Positions 8,650-18,346 are shown, counted from the stretch's first letter. The stretch: 64,000 bases of DNA from Methanomassiliicoccaceae archaeon UBA328 (GCA_002506905.1 DAYM01000006.1:20345-84344), one strand, 5' to 3'. The notes: generated from the letters alone by a model not told the origin. Program-made: numbers and translations.

Positions 8650-9428
8650 TCCTTATCCCTCCCGCATCCGCACCCGCACTTGCAGGTACTTCCGGAAGAA
8701 TGGGAGAATTTCAGGAACTCCGGAGGACAGTGGAATCCCAATTCGACCATTTCTTCCGTTATCTCCGGACGGTCGTTGCAGATGATGCGCCTGTTGATAC
8801 ATGCAAGTCTTTTGACATCATGCGATATGCTTGCCATATCATGAGTGATCAGCATAATGGAAACCCCTTCGCTGCTGACCTTCTTCAGTATATCGTATGT
8901 ACAATCCTTCATGGACGGGTCCAAACTTGCGGTGGGCTCATCCAGAAGTAAGATCTTTGGTTCGGGGGCGAGGGCCCTGGCCAAAAGGACCCTCTGAAGC
9001 TGTCCCCCGGAAAGATCGCCTATTCTCTTTCCGCGGAACTCCTCCATCCCCGTATATTCCATGGCCTTATCGGCCATGGCCTTCTCTTCGCGTGAATAAT
9101 AGGGACGATAGCCCTTGCGGACCCTCATCCCCATAAGGACGACCTCCTCGGCGGAGATCGGATAACTCTTATCGAATGCTCCGAATTGAGGAATGTAACC
9201 GATGTTCCTGACGCCTTTGGAAGGTTCTTCCCCATAGATCTTGATGCTGCCGCTCATGGGAGGAATTAAGCCCAGGATCGAACGGAAGAGGGTGGTTTTT
9301 CCGCCTCCGTTCGGACCGATCACTGCCAGGAAGTCGTTGGGCCTGAGTTCGAGACAGATATCTCTCAGGATCGCTTCGTTGCCGTAACCGGCGGTAAGAC
9401 CGCGTATCTCTATGGGGAGTTCATCCAT
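8646..9428 (-). CDS. metal ABC transporter ATP-binding protein with Cys-rich tail
   Basis: An ABC ATPase: Walker A GPNGGGKTT, Q-loop in GYIPQFG, signature LSGGQLQRV, Walker B ILLLDEP, switch His in LITHD. The length is normal for ZnuC/MntB-type ATPases except for a C-terminal extension with alternating cysteines (CKCGCGCGRDKE). Such a tail could bind the transported metal, an inference from composition only. The ATG at 9428 is preferred over an in-frame GTG at 9440, since it falls just after the binding-protein stop. Second gene of a three-gene operon. Confidence 0.9.
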   Translation of the reverse strand: MDELPIEIRGLTAGYGNEAILRDICLELRPNDFLAVIGPNGGGKTTLFRSILGLIPPMSGSIKIYGEEPSKGVRNIGYIPQFGAFDKSYPISAEEVVLMGMRVRKGYRPYYSREEKAMADKAMEYTGMEEFRGKRIGDLSGGQLQRVLLARALAPEPKILLLDEPTASLDPSMKDCTYDILKKVSSEGVSIMLITHDMASISHDVKRLACINRRIICNDRPEITEEMVELGFHCPPEFLKFSHSSGSTCKCGCGCGRDKE

Positions 9429-9432
9429 TGTT

Positions 9433-10341
9433 TTACGCACGCTCCGTAAGGTCCTCTTTCAGATAGCTTACGAACTTGTTGAGTTCGGAAAGCATATCGT
9501 CGGTCGTGGGATTCACGACGTAGACCGTGATCCCGCTCTCTTCGAGAGTGGCCTTCCCTTCGTAACCTTCATCGGTTATCGATACGTAAATCGTATTTCC
9601 TTCTCCGATGACCATCGCTACAGCATCTTTGACCTCTACCTCTCCGTCCGCTTCGATAGCGTACATGTCAAGGTTGAGTCCGTATGCAGCAGCATACTGC
9701 TCCAGGAAGTATTGCCAGGCAGGGTGCCAGACAACGACCGTGAAGGTCTCGTCACCTACAAGCTCTGCAAGTTCCTCGATTGCATCTCCGACCGCATCTG
9801 CCTCGCTCTTGAAGGAAGCCAGGTTGTCTGCGTATTTGTCGGCATTATCGGGATTCAACTCCGACAGTTTCTCCGCAATCACCTCTGCCATCTTGTAGAG
9901 GTTATCGGGGGACGTCCAGATGTGGGGATCTTTTGCATCGCCTTCTCCGGATTCGGGAGAGGGTAGTGCAGTGTATGAGATCTCATCTGCAAGGACAACG
10001 ATATCCAATGTATCGGGGATCTCGCTCTCGGCCTCTTCCAGGAATGCTACTTCCCATTCGACTCCGGAACCGATCTCGAAATACACATCGGAAGTGTAAA
10101 GTTCATTGATCTGAGATACCGTTATGTTCACTTCATGGGGGCTTACATTGGCTCCCACGAGTACGTTCACGTTGTATTCATCACCGGCGATCTCCTCAAC
10201 GAGATAGCCTTCCCAAGCCATGATGACACACATCGTCTGTTTGGAATCTGCATCTCCGTTGTCTTTGGTGATGACATAGACGGCTGCGCCTGCGACGACG
10301 ATTGCCGCTACGATTATTGCTGCGATAGCTGTAGTTTTCAT
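9433..10341 (-). CDS. metal ABC transporter substrate-binding protein (ZnuA/TroA family)
   Basis: An N-terminal hydrophobic signal/anchor (AAIIVAAIVVAGAAVYVI) precedes a TroA-type fold. Metal-ligand positions are visible: His in NVSPHEVN, His in DPHIWTSP, and the HPAWQYF segment; a late Asp in the NPTTDDM region may be the fourth. The loop before DPHIW is acidic (ESGEGDAKD), not His-rich as in many Zn-specific ZnuA proteins, so Mn2+ is as likely as Zn2+. The upstream TTG at 10353 is in frame, but the ATG at 10341 sits about 29 bases from a TATA-like stretch. First gene of the operon; an operator-like repeat overlaps its promoter. Confidence 0.88.
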   Translation of the reverse strand: MKTTAIAAIIVAAIVVAGAAVYVITKDNGDADSKQTMCVIMAWEGYLVEEIAGDEYNVNVLVGANVSPHEVNITVSQINELYTSDVYFEIGSGVEWEVAFLEEAESEIPDTLDIVVLADEISYTALPSPESGEGDAKDPHIWTSPDNLYKMAEVIAEKLSELNPDNADKYADNLASFKSEADAVGDAIEELAELVGDETFTVVVWHPAWQYFLEQYAAAYGLNLDMYAIEADGEVEVKDAVAMVIGEGNTIYVSITDEGYEGKATLEESGITVYVVNPTTDDMLSELNKFVSYLKEDLTERA

Positions 10342-10362
10342 CAATTTTTTCAATTAGAATTC

Positions 10363-10425
10363 TATTATTAATATATTCTTATATTGTTAATAATATCTCC
10401 CTAAATAGTTATTGAATATTATTAA
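10363..10425. promoter_or_regulatory. promoter/operator of the metal ABC operon with repeated TATTATTAA boxes
   Basis: TATTATTAA at 10363-10371 is mirrored by TTAATAATA at 10387-10395 (9-base arms, 15-base spacer), and TATTATTAA recurs at 10417-10425. The first box overlaps the likely TATA element of the operon. Repeated inverted AT-rich boxes at this place fit the site of a metal-sensing repressor of DtxR/Fur type; the regulator itself is not in the window. Confidence 0.5.
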
Positions 10426-10476
10426 CATCAGATAATGGAATAAAAGTATTATTATTTCGACAGAATAATTTAAGAT

Positions 10477-12758
10477 GTGATAAGCAGTTTAACAGCTATA
10501 AATAACAAGGTCGTGATATCGATCGCGGTCATTGCAGCGATAGTTGCCGTATCTGCCTGCGCTTTCCTGATCCTTGACAACAACAAGGAAATCGCCGCGG
10601 TCATGATAATGAGTATTGGTATCAGACCGGATACAGCGGGTACGTGGACGGGACCTATGACAGCAGCCTGGCCGAAGATCCGTATATCCCGTTCTTCTAC
10701 GACCTTTGTATATATGAGCAGCAGGAAAGCATATTCACAGGCAGCTACTGCGGATCGGCTGTCCACGGAACGATCACAAATTCGATCATAGCATTCTCGG
10801 GTAACTACAACGGCAACGAGATATGGTTCTACGGAGAATTTGACGATGATGATGTTATGTATGCATCCGTCATCAACTTTGACAGCAAGGGCCGGATGAA
10901 CTCTTACTACACTTACTACTCCACAGATCCTGAAAAGGAAATGGTCATCGGAGACTATGAGGACATCAGAGGCGACTGGAGTGTACAGTATTCCAAGAGG
11001 ATCACATCAGAAGGGGCCGAGGATATATTGGGAACGGACCTTACCATTCTCAGACAGCGCGGACCTGTATTCTACGGTAATATGGAGATGATGTTCGACG
11101 GAGCAATAGAGACCATCGATATCACGGGCATGTTCACGACAATGAGCGACAACGGTCTGGATGTCGCATTCATGCTTGACAGCAGAGGCACAGAATGGAC
11201 CATGGAGATAGATACCGCCAACGATACCTTTGACCTGTTCTCCAACGTTCGTCTGTCAGACAACAGCATGATCTGCAACGAGAGATTCTACACCCGCGGG
11301 GACGGATCCGATATCGACAAGGAGATCATAGATCTCAAGGGGACTACATGGTACGAGAAATATTCATTCTGTACGATAGGCATAGGACAGTTCACAGAAT
11401 TGTTTGAAAGATATGAGATTAACATCACCGAACAGGTGGGGTCGCTAATCTACGGAAAGATAAATCTGAAAGGCGAATACTGCGATGTGTCCGGATACAT
11501 CATGAGCTGTGATCATATCAGACCGTCGGGTTACAGCGAAACAAGTGGCAACCTGTACGGATACGGATACATCGAAGACGACACCGTGTACCTGTGCGAA
11601 TCATATTATCTCGAATATCTAGGAGGAACTACCGCTTCAGTTTGCACTTTCTCCCAGGATCCCGAGATCCCAGAAAGCGCCGACGATCTTATCGGCGTCT
11701 GGATGCCCGCATATGCTACAGGAATGAAAGAGGACAATATCATCCTGACAAGCAGCAATCTACAGGACGACATGGACCTCCTTACATACCGTCTCACGGT
11801 CATAGGTACGAACGGAAATATGTTCTGGGGAACGTTCGGAGGGACCGAGATAACCGGTACATACATCAACGGTACATTGACGTTCGCCGCCGATCTGGAA
11901 GACAACTATTACAACTACTCCCACGTCTCGTTCTTCGGCCTGTATGTGAACGATCATGTGTTCCAATCGTGTGAATTGTTCACCGAAAAGGATGGTTCGC
12001 ACTCCACATGGCAATGCATTTACTCCAACCGTTCGCTTGTCGCGAACCCCAACATATCATCATACGGATTCGAAGAGGATTGGAGTGTACCCGATGAGTA
12101 ATACAGATTCTATTTCGACGGGAACACTGCCACCACACTGATGGGCAGTTTCATCGAGATCTACAGAAGCGATAACTTCGTATACGGATCTATCGAAGAA
12201 CAGAACGGTTCCACCACGAAGATGTTCGGATTCATCGGTTCGATCTACGCCAGCGCAGACAACTATGTGTTCAACGCATTGATCACGGATACTTCCGGAG
12301 ATCTGTTCTACCTCTATATGAACAACGATGTCCTTTACATGAACGGCATCGACAAGGACAACTCCATCGGCAGCGGCACCACACCTGTACTGTTCCGCGC
12401 ATACACCAGCGACGGCCATGAGCCCGAGATCCCTGAAGTGCCCGACTATATCGGCAGCTGGACCGGAGAAGGATGCACATATCTGTACTCCGACGGATCT
12501 ACATCGACTGCACCCCAGGTCACTGTGGAGATCACCGGACAATACGAAAATCTTGTCACCGGGGTCATATCAACGAAGTTCGGAGATTACGACCTCTTCG
12601 GATACATCACATTGTTCCAACCCAGCGTTATGACGTTCTACATGGAGAATGATCTGGGCCGCCTGACATTGAGGATCGATGACGAAGGCAACGCTACGAT
12701 GTTCGTGTACTTCAACGAAGATTCGCGTATATTGACCTCGTATCTCGAGGAGAACTGA
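10477..12758 (+). pseudogene. secreted multi-repeat protein, decayed (frameshift plus TAA)
   Basis: One gene read in pieces. A signal/anchor NNKVVISIAVIAAIVAVSAC begins at 10501, preceded by ATA where an ATG would be expected (a GTG at 10477 is in frame). The frame then shifts by one missing base at about 10580-10605 and continues (EYWYQTGYSGYVDGTYDSS) to a TAA at 12099-12101, after which the same frame runs on (YRFYFDGNTATTLMG) to 12758. The body contains about five units of roughly 110-140 residues, each opening with a Gly/Asp-x-Trp motif (GDWSV, GTTWYE, IGVWMP, EDWSV, IGSWTG) and rich in beta-type Tyr/Thr/Asp. Function unknown; likely a surface protein. Confidence 0.7.
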
Positions 12759-13313
12759 TCAAAGGTCCCTGATCTTTCTCGCAGGGTTCCCTGCGACCGC
12801 TACATTGTCGGGAACGTCCTTGGTGACGACCGATCCTGCACCGACCACGGAATTCCTACCTATGGTAATGCCCGGAAGAATGGTCGTATTCGCCCCGATC
12901 CACGCATTGTCTTTGATAACAACATGATCGGAGATGAGAGTTGTGCGGTCGTTCGGATCCAGAGGGTGATTTGTCGTCAATATCTTTACAAACGGACCGA
13001 ATTTGACATCGTTTCCGATGGTTATTCCTCCCTGATCGCAGAAACAACATCCGAAATTCACAAAGACACGTCTGCCGAAAGAAATGAACTAGCCCCAATC
13101 GGAATAGAACGGGGCGATGATCACCGTATCTTCCGATATCTCGGAACACGTAAGTTCGCTGAGGATCCTCCTTACTTCAGAATTACCCGAATATCCTGTA
13201 TTGATCGCAGCGGTCAGCCTTAAAACACGCTCGTAACCGTCCGACAGCTTCTGATGTTCGGGATCGTCGGCCCTTATGGGTTCCCCTGCCTTCATGCGAT
13301 TGTAAAGATCCAT
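12759..13313 (-). pseudogene. maltose/galactoside O-acetyltransferase family, one in-frame TAG
   Basis: A left-handed beta-helix (hexapeptide) acetyltransferase of the Maa/LacA/NodL family. The N-terminal part (MDLYNRMKAGEPIRADDPEH) and C-terminal part (TIGNDVKFGPFVKILTTNHP, KDNAWIGANTTILPGITIG, VTKDVPDNVAVAGNPARKI) lie in one frame, split only by TAG at 13089-13091 between SDWG and FISFGRR. Homologues usually have Tyr or Lys there (CDYG-Y-N). With TAG decoded, the product would be a normal-length enzyme of about 184 residues. Either pyrrolysine/suppressed UAG or a fresh nonsense mutation explains this. It follows the helicase gene by 29 bases. Confidence 0.75.
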
Positions 13314-13342
13314 GCGGACAGGACACCGATGGAACGATTTAA

Positions 13343-14866
13343 TTACTGCGTTCCCTGACCGGCATCCTTCTTGTTGAAGGAACCGCTCTGACGGACAACC
13401 CTTGCGCATTCTTTCTGCGAATAGGGGACCTTCTTGGGAGCCAACTGAAAGAAGAGCTTCTTTCCGTTGTATGTGCTGTTGGAAACGGCCTTGGCTGCCA
13501 TATCGGCGTATTTCTCGTTTACCTCGATGAACGAGGTCATATTTCCGAGACCGACCCTTCCGACAAGATCGTCCGAGAGTTTCGCTCTGCTTTTGACGAT
13601 CTCTGTTATCTGGACCCTTCCGCAGGCATCTTCCTTTCCGAGGTTAATCTGCATAGCGACCATGGTAGACCTCTGTGCAGGGGTCTTGGAAGGGATGACC
13701 CTGACGGTCTTCCTGACGGGCTCCGGTTTGTGCATGGTGCTTCCGGAAAGGATGGACATGGCGTCCTCGATCCTGATCTTCGAGATCTTCTTGCCGGTCT
13801 CCTGCTCGTACATCCTCACACGGCGGTCCTCGACCTTGGTAACAAAGGAGATCGCAATACCTTCCTTTCCTGCCCTTCCGGTCCTTCCGATCCTGTGAAG
13901 GTATGTCTCCGCATCCGGAGGAACGTCGTAGTTGACGACAACATCAACATCGTTGATGTCGAGACCCCTTGCGGCAACATCTGTTGCGATGAGGATCTGG
14001 AATCTGTCGTTCCTGAAATTCCTGACGACCTTCTCCCTTCTTGCCTGCGGCATATCGCCGTGAAGCGAACCGACCTTGTATTTCTCTCCCATTTCCGTGA
14101 AGAGGTCATCGACCATCTTCTTGGTCTGGCAGAATACGATGGTCTTGGGGAAGTTGCATCCGACGATCATCTCGAGCCTTTCGTGCTTTCCGCCCCTTGA
14201 GACGGGGATGTAATACTGTTTGACAAGATCTGAACAGGGTTCGTCCTTTGAAACGAGAAGTTCAAGGGGATCGACCATGAAACGGCCGCCGAGGCGCATG
14301 ATCTCGTGTGCCATGGTGGCGGAGAAGAGCATTGTCTGTCTCTCTTCGGGAAGCGCTCCCATGATGAAGTTCACTTCCTCTTCGAAACCCATATCGAGCA
14401 TACGGTCGGCCTCATCGAGGACGGCCTCTTTGATGCATGACATGTCGAGAGCACCCTGTTCGATCAGGTCCTTGACACGTCCGGGCGTTCCGACTATGAT
14501 ATCGGCCCCTCTCTTGAGCTTGGAGAACTGCATGTTGTAGCTGGAACCTCCGTAGATGGCAACGCTTCTGTGCTTTGTGTATTTGGAAAGTCTGAAAAGT
14601 TCCTGTTCCACCTGTCCCGCAAGTTCCCTTGTAGGGCAGAGAACGATGGCGCTGGGCTTCTTCATTCCCGAAGGTATCCTGCCCATTACGATCGTACCGT
14701 ATGTGGCGGTCTTACCCGTACCCGTCTGTGCCTGTGCGAGGATGTCCCTGCCCTCAAGTCCTACGGGAATTGCTTCCTTCTGCACCGGAGTGGGCTCTGT
14801 CCATCCCATATCCTGGATGGCCCTCAAAATCTTCGCATCTAATCCCAAATCTTCGAATCCTGTCAT
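13343..14866 (-). CDS. DEAD-box RNA helicase with DbpA-type C-terminal domain
   Basis: All helicase motifs are present: Q-motif TEPTPVQKEAIP, motif I AQTGTGKT (residues 46-53), Ia PTRELAGQ, Ib TPGRV, II DEADRMLDMGF, III SATM, V ARGLDI, VI HRIGRTGRAG. The C-terminal part (about 395-475; INLGKEDACGRVQITEIVKS) resembles the RRM-like DbpA/CsdA RNA-binding domain, which guides the enzyme to rRNA or structured RNA. The tail is basic. A TATA-like TTTATATAG (minus strand, about 14938-14930) precedes a roughly 40-50 base leader. Probably a ribosome-assembly or cold-adaptation helicase. Confidence 0.93.
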   Translation of the reverse strand: MTGFEDLGLDAKILRAIQDMGWTEPTPVQKEAIPVGLEGRDILAQAQTGTGKTATYGTIVMGRIPSGMKKPSAIVLCPTRELAGQVEQELFRLSKYTKHRSVAIYGGSSYNMQFSKLKRGADIIVGTPGRVKDLIEQGALDMSCIKEAVLDEADRMLDMGFEEEVNFIMGALPEERQTMLFSATMAHEIMRLGGRFMVDPLELLVSKDEPCSDLVKQYYIPVSRGGKHERLEMIVGCNFPKTIVFCQTKKMVDDLFTEMGEKYKVGSLHGDMPQARREKVVRNFRNDRFQILIATDVAARGLDINDVDVVVNYDVPPDAETYLHRIGRTGRAGKEGIAISFVTKVEDRRVRMYEQETGKKISKIRIEDAMSILSGSTMHKPEPVRKTVRVIPSKTPAQRSTMVAMQINLGKEDACGRVQITEIVKSRAKLSDDLVGRVGLGNMTSFIEVNEKYADMAAKAVSNSTYNGKKLFFQLAPKKVPYSQKECARVVRQSGSFNKKDAGQGTQ

Positions 14867-14958
14867 TTACACGGTCCCTAAAAAGTCCGTGCGGTTCATC
14901 CGGACCCCTTAACTATCCCGTGGGTAGCATTGCCCCTATATAAAGGAACGCATCAAAC

Positions 14959-16281
14959 TCAGATAAGTCCGAGACCGGAGACCAGGATCACACCTACGAA
15001 GATCGGGCATACCCATTTGATCATCAGGCTGTAGAATCTGTATGTCTTGAACTCGGAGGATTGCGATACCTCTTCCTTGATGACCTTCGTACCGACCAGA
15101 TGTCCTACGAAGATACACATTCCGATCGCAACCAAAGGCATCAGCAGGTTGTTGGTGGCGAAATCCAGGAGATCGAACATCGTCATTCCGAATATAGACA
15201 TGGACGATAGCGGACCGAACCCGAGACACACTATGGATCCGAACACTACCGTATATATCATGAATAATGCGAGAGCGCGATTACGTGTAATCTGGAACAT
15301 ATCCTTCATGGATGCGACGACAGCCTCTGCGATAGAGATGGCAGAGGTTATTGCCGCGATAAGCACAACGGCAAAGAACACAAATCCGATGAATTCGCCG
15401 AACGGCATGGAATCGAATATGGAGGGAAGGGCTACAAAGATCAGACCCGGGCCGGAAGGGATGTCTCCCGAGAACTGTGTGAATACGGCAGGAATGATGA
15501 ACAATCCCGCAAGGAATGCGGCTATCGTATCGATGATGGTAACGGAATAAACGGTGCGTTCGATATTCTCCTGCCTTTTCATGTACGATCCGTAGGTTAC
15601 CATGATCGCCATAGCAAGGGACAGCGAATAGAATGTCTGACCGAGAGCATCAAGGAAAAGATCCGGAGTGATCTTGGACAGATCGAAACCCAGATAATAT
15701 GACAGTCCGGCACCTGTTCCGGGCTGAGCGATGATGTAAATGGTCAAAAGTACTAGCATTATCAGGAATGCGGGCATGAAGATCTTATTCACGCGTTCGA
15801 TGCCCTTGTTCACACCTTTGTAGATAACGTATGCCACCAGCACAACGAATATGAGGAAGGCAGCAAGCGAATAGTATGATGCAGCAAATTCACCGAAAGC
15901 TGTCGATGCGGTCATGTCCATATTCATCGCAAAAGCGGCCAGATATCCGAGGATCCATCCGCCTACGACACAATAATACGGCATGATCAGAACAGGGACC
16001 AGAACGGTGACCTTTCCCAGAAGCGATCCGCGTTTGTCCAATCCGGAATATGCTCCCTCCGGGGTCTTGCGGGACCTCCTTCCGAGAGCGATCTCCGTGA
16101 TCATCATCACGGCACCGAACGTCATTGTGATCGCGATATAGACCAGAAGGAACGCTCCTCCTCCGTCATTTGCCGCGATCGTAGGAAAACGCCAGATATT
16201 TCCAAGACCGACTGCAGAAGCTGCCGCAGAAAGAATGAATGCGGTCTTACCTGAGAATTGCACCCTGCCTATTTCGGTCAT
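14959..16281 (-). CDS. sodium:neurotransmitter symporter family transporter
   Basis: A 440-residue NSS/SNF protein with about 11 helices. The N-terminal helix has the diagnostic SAVGLGNIWRFPTIAANDGGGAF pattern (Na+ and substrate site in unwound TM1), followed by ALGRRSRKTPEGAY. Prokaryotic members take up amino acids such as Trp, Leu or Tyr with Na+ (LeuT, TnaT). Since the trp operon next to it is dead, Trp uptake is an attractive but unproven role. It has its own gap on both sides. Confidence 0.9.
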   Translation of the reverse strand: MTEIGRVQFSGKTAFILSAAASAVGLGNIWRFPTIAANDGGGAFLLVYIAITMTFGAVMMITEIALGRRSRKTPEGAYSGLDKRGSLLGKVTVLVPVLIMPYYCVVGGWILGYLAAFAMNMDMTASTAFGEFAASYYSLAAFLIFVVLVAYVIYKGVNKGIERVNKIFMPAFLIMLVLLTIYIIAQPGTGAGLSYYLGFDLSKITPDLFLDALGQTFYSLSLAMAIMVTYGSYMKRQENIERTVYSVTIIDTIAAFLAGLFIIPAVFTQFSGDIPSGPGLIFVALPSIFDSMPFGEFIGFVFFAVVLIAAITSAISIAEAVVASMKDMFQITRNRALALFMIYTVVFGSIVCLGFGPLSSMSIFGMTMFDLLDFATNNLLMPLVAIGMCIFVGHLVGTKVIKEEVSQSSEFKTYRFYSLMIKWVCPIFVGVILVSGLGLI

Positions 16282-16341
16282 TCGGAAGGGGGTAAGGTGA
16301 CATCAGTTAAAATGATAACGACTGTAAAATTAGAAAATAAG

Positions 16342-16365
16342 GGACCTGCACGGCAATGCAGGTCC
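16342..16365 (-). terminator. strong terminator-like hairpin after the trp remnant
   Basis: GGACCTGCA (16342-16350) pairs perfectly with TGCAGGTCC (16357-16365) around CGGCAA. On the minus strand it is followed by CTTATTTTCTAATTTTA, a T-rich tract. It lies just after the trpG-trpA remnant stop (16374) and would end the old trp operon transcript. Confidence 0.6.
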
Positions 16366-16373
16366 TGTATTCA

Positions 16374-16730
16374 TCAAAGGTCCCTTATGGCGTCCTTCAT
16401 GGACCTCACATATTCGTAGACGAACGGGGCGGCATCGCGGCCGTGCTCTTCGATCAGTCTTTCGATGGCACTTCCAACAATGACACCGTCGGAGAACTGA
16501 GCGAAATGCCTCGCCTGTTCGGGCTTGCTGATACCGAATCCGATAGCCACCGGCACATGCGATGATTCTTTGGCCGTCTTTACGATATCACCGATATTCG
16601 AACTGAAGTTCTCCCTTACCCCGGTGACTCCCATGGACGAAACGGCATAGATGAAGCCGGTCGCCTCGGCAGCGATCATCTGATACAGGTTGTATGAGAA
16701 ACTGTCGTAGTTGTCGATGATCACTATCAT
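16374..16730 (-). pseudogene. trpG-trpA deletion fusion (118 codons)
   Basis: Residues 1-17 (MIVIIDNYDSFSYNLYQ) are the N-terminus of anthranilate synthase component II (TrpG). From about residue 18 the frame is the C-terminal 100 residues of tryptophan synthase alpha (GFIYAVSSMGVTG, HVPVAIGFGISKPEQARHFA, DGVIVGSAIERLIEEHG). The join keeps the frame and falls in MIAAEATG, where both parents plausibly carried Met-Ile. The deletion removed most of trpG, whatever genes lay between (typically trpD, C, F, B) and the first part of trpA. The ATG overlaps the trpE stop by 4 bases, as trpG normally does. The product lacks both active sites. Confidence 0.85.
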
Positions 16731-18175
16731 AAGCTGTCACCCTCCGTTGATATTTTGAGGGCTTTGACAACTGCCGCGGCCTTGTTCAGACACTCCTGAT
16801 ATTCCTTTTCCGGAACGCTGTCGGCCACTATTCCCGCACCGGACCTTATGAAGACCTTTCCGTTCTTCTTGAATGCAAGTCTGATCGCAATGCAGGTATC
16901 CAGATTTCCGGAGAGGTCCAGATATCCGATGGCTCCGCCGTAGATTCCTCTCTTGTTATTCTCCAGTTTATTGATGATCTCGCATGCGCGGATCTTGGGT
17001 GCCCCGGACAGTTTTCCGGCGGGAAGAATGGCATCGACAACGTCCAATGCGTCCTTGTCGTCGCGCACCAGTCCCTTGACCTCGGAACCTATGTGCATTA
17101 CATGCGAGAACTTCTCGATCGTCATGTATCTCTCGACCTCCACGGAACCGAACTCGGAGACCTTTCCGATATCGTTCCTTCCGAGATCGACGAGCATATT
17201 GTGCTCCGCCCTCTCTTTCTCGTCAGACAGGAGCTCTGCTTCCAGTTCACGGTCCTCGGCCTCGGTCTTTCCGCGGGGGCGGGCGCCTGCCAGAGGGAAG
17301 GTGCGGACCTCTCCGTCCTTCATCTTGACCAGCGTCTCGGGCGATGCTCCGGCGGTTCTATGTCATCGCTGCAGAAGTAGAACATGTAGGGAGAAGGATT
17401 GAGCGACCTGAGAGCGCGGTAGGTGTTCAGGAGGTTTCCTTCCATCTCGGCCTCCAGCCTGTTGGAGAGGACAACCTGGAAGATGTCCCCCTCGTAGATG
17501 TGCTTCTTGGCGGTCTCGACCATCTGACAGTACTCCTCTTCGGAGAACAGAGGCTTGATCTCACACTTCAGCACAGGTTTCTGGATCTTCTTGGGGGTTC
17601 CCTTCTTGATCAATGCCGCTATCTCGGCGAGGTCCTTCCGGCCTTCTCGTAATTGGCGTCCATATCATCCGTGGATGCATTGGCTATGAGAATGATCTTC
17701 TGGGTGTAATTGTCGAAGACTATGACCTTGTCGAAAAGCATGAGATCGACGTCTTTGAAACCCTCTTCGTCCTTGGCGTCCAATACGAGCGATGGCTCGC
17801 TGTACTTGATATAATCGTAAGAGAAGTAACCTACAAGTCCTCCGGAGAACGGAGGCAGATAGATGAGCCTGGGGCTTTTGTATTTTCTGAGTATCTCGCG
17901 GATCTTTACCGCTGGGTGGGCCGTCTGCTCCTCAGACAGTTCCGTGACCTTCTTGCCGTCGACCGCACGGACCTTCATCTGTCCGTTCTGACAGGTGACC
18001 TCTAGTGTGGGATCGTATCCGATGAACACGTAGAAACAGTGGTTGCTGACGTCCATTACCTTGTTGAGAAGACATATCGGTGTGATCATGTCCCCTGCTA
18101 TTTCCATGCTGACCGGTACGACCTTGTACTCCTTTGCAAGCATACGCGCTTGGACAGTGACGGCCTTAGTTCCAT
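16727..18175 (-). pseudogene. trpE: anthranilate synthase component I (TrpE), three frameshifts
   Basis: Pieces in order: MELRPSLSKR from the ATG at 18175; LAKEYKVVPVSMEIAGD from 18143; then LAEIAALIKKGTPKK from about 17638; then AGASPETLVKMKDGEVRTFP from about 17350 to the TGA at 16727. Each join needs one missing base (near 18144-18146, 17636-17643 and 17349-17357). The chorismate-binding motifs are otherwise preserved (GDIFQVVLSNRLE, LVDLGRNDIGKV, LPAGKLSGAPKIRACEII, GYLDLSGNLDTCIAIR). A Shine-Dalgarno AGAGGT sits 8 bases before the ATG at 18175. With the adjacent trpG-trpA fusion, the locus cannot make tryptophan. Confidence 0.85.
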
Positions 18176-18213
18176 TGGGATTACCTCTTACTGGATCGGA
18201 CTATCATTATCTA

Positions 18214-18241
18214 TGATATAAAGTTTAATGCATTGATGCAT
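18214..18241 (-). promoter_or_regulatory. trp promoter with palindrome
   Basis: On the minus strand, CTTTATATC (about 18222-18214) is a TATA box some 40 bases before the trpE ATG at 18175. Immediately upstream lies the palindrome ATGCATTGATGCAT (18228-18241), well placed to block or recruit TBP/TFB. It looks like the former trp operator. The 18242-18345 stretch is AT-rich and has no gene. Confidence 0.4.
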
Positions 18242-18346
18242 ATTATTATACATTATACAAGTATTTTCAAGGACATACCGTCCATAATATCGTATAATTA
18301 TGTACTTCAGAAATAGGATGCTGGTGAAGTATCATTATGGTTAAGT

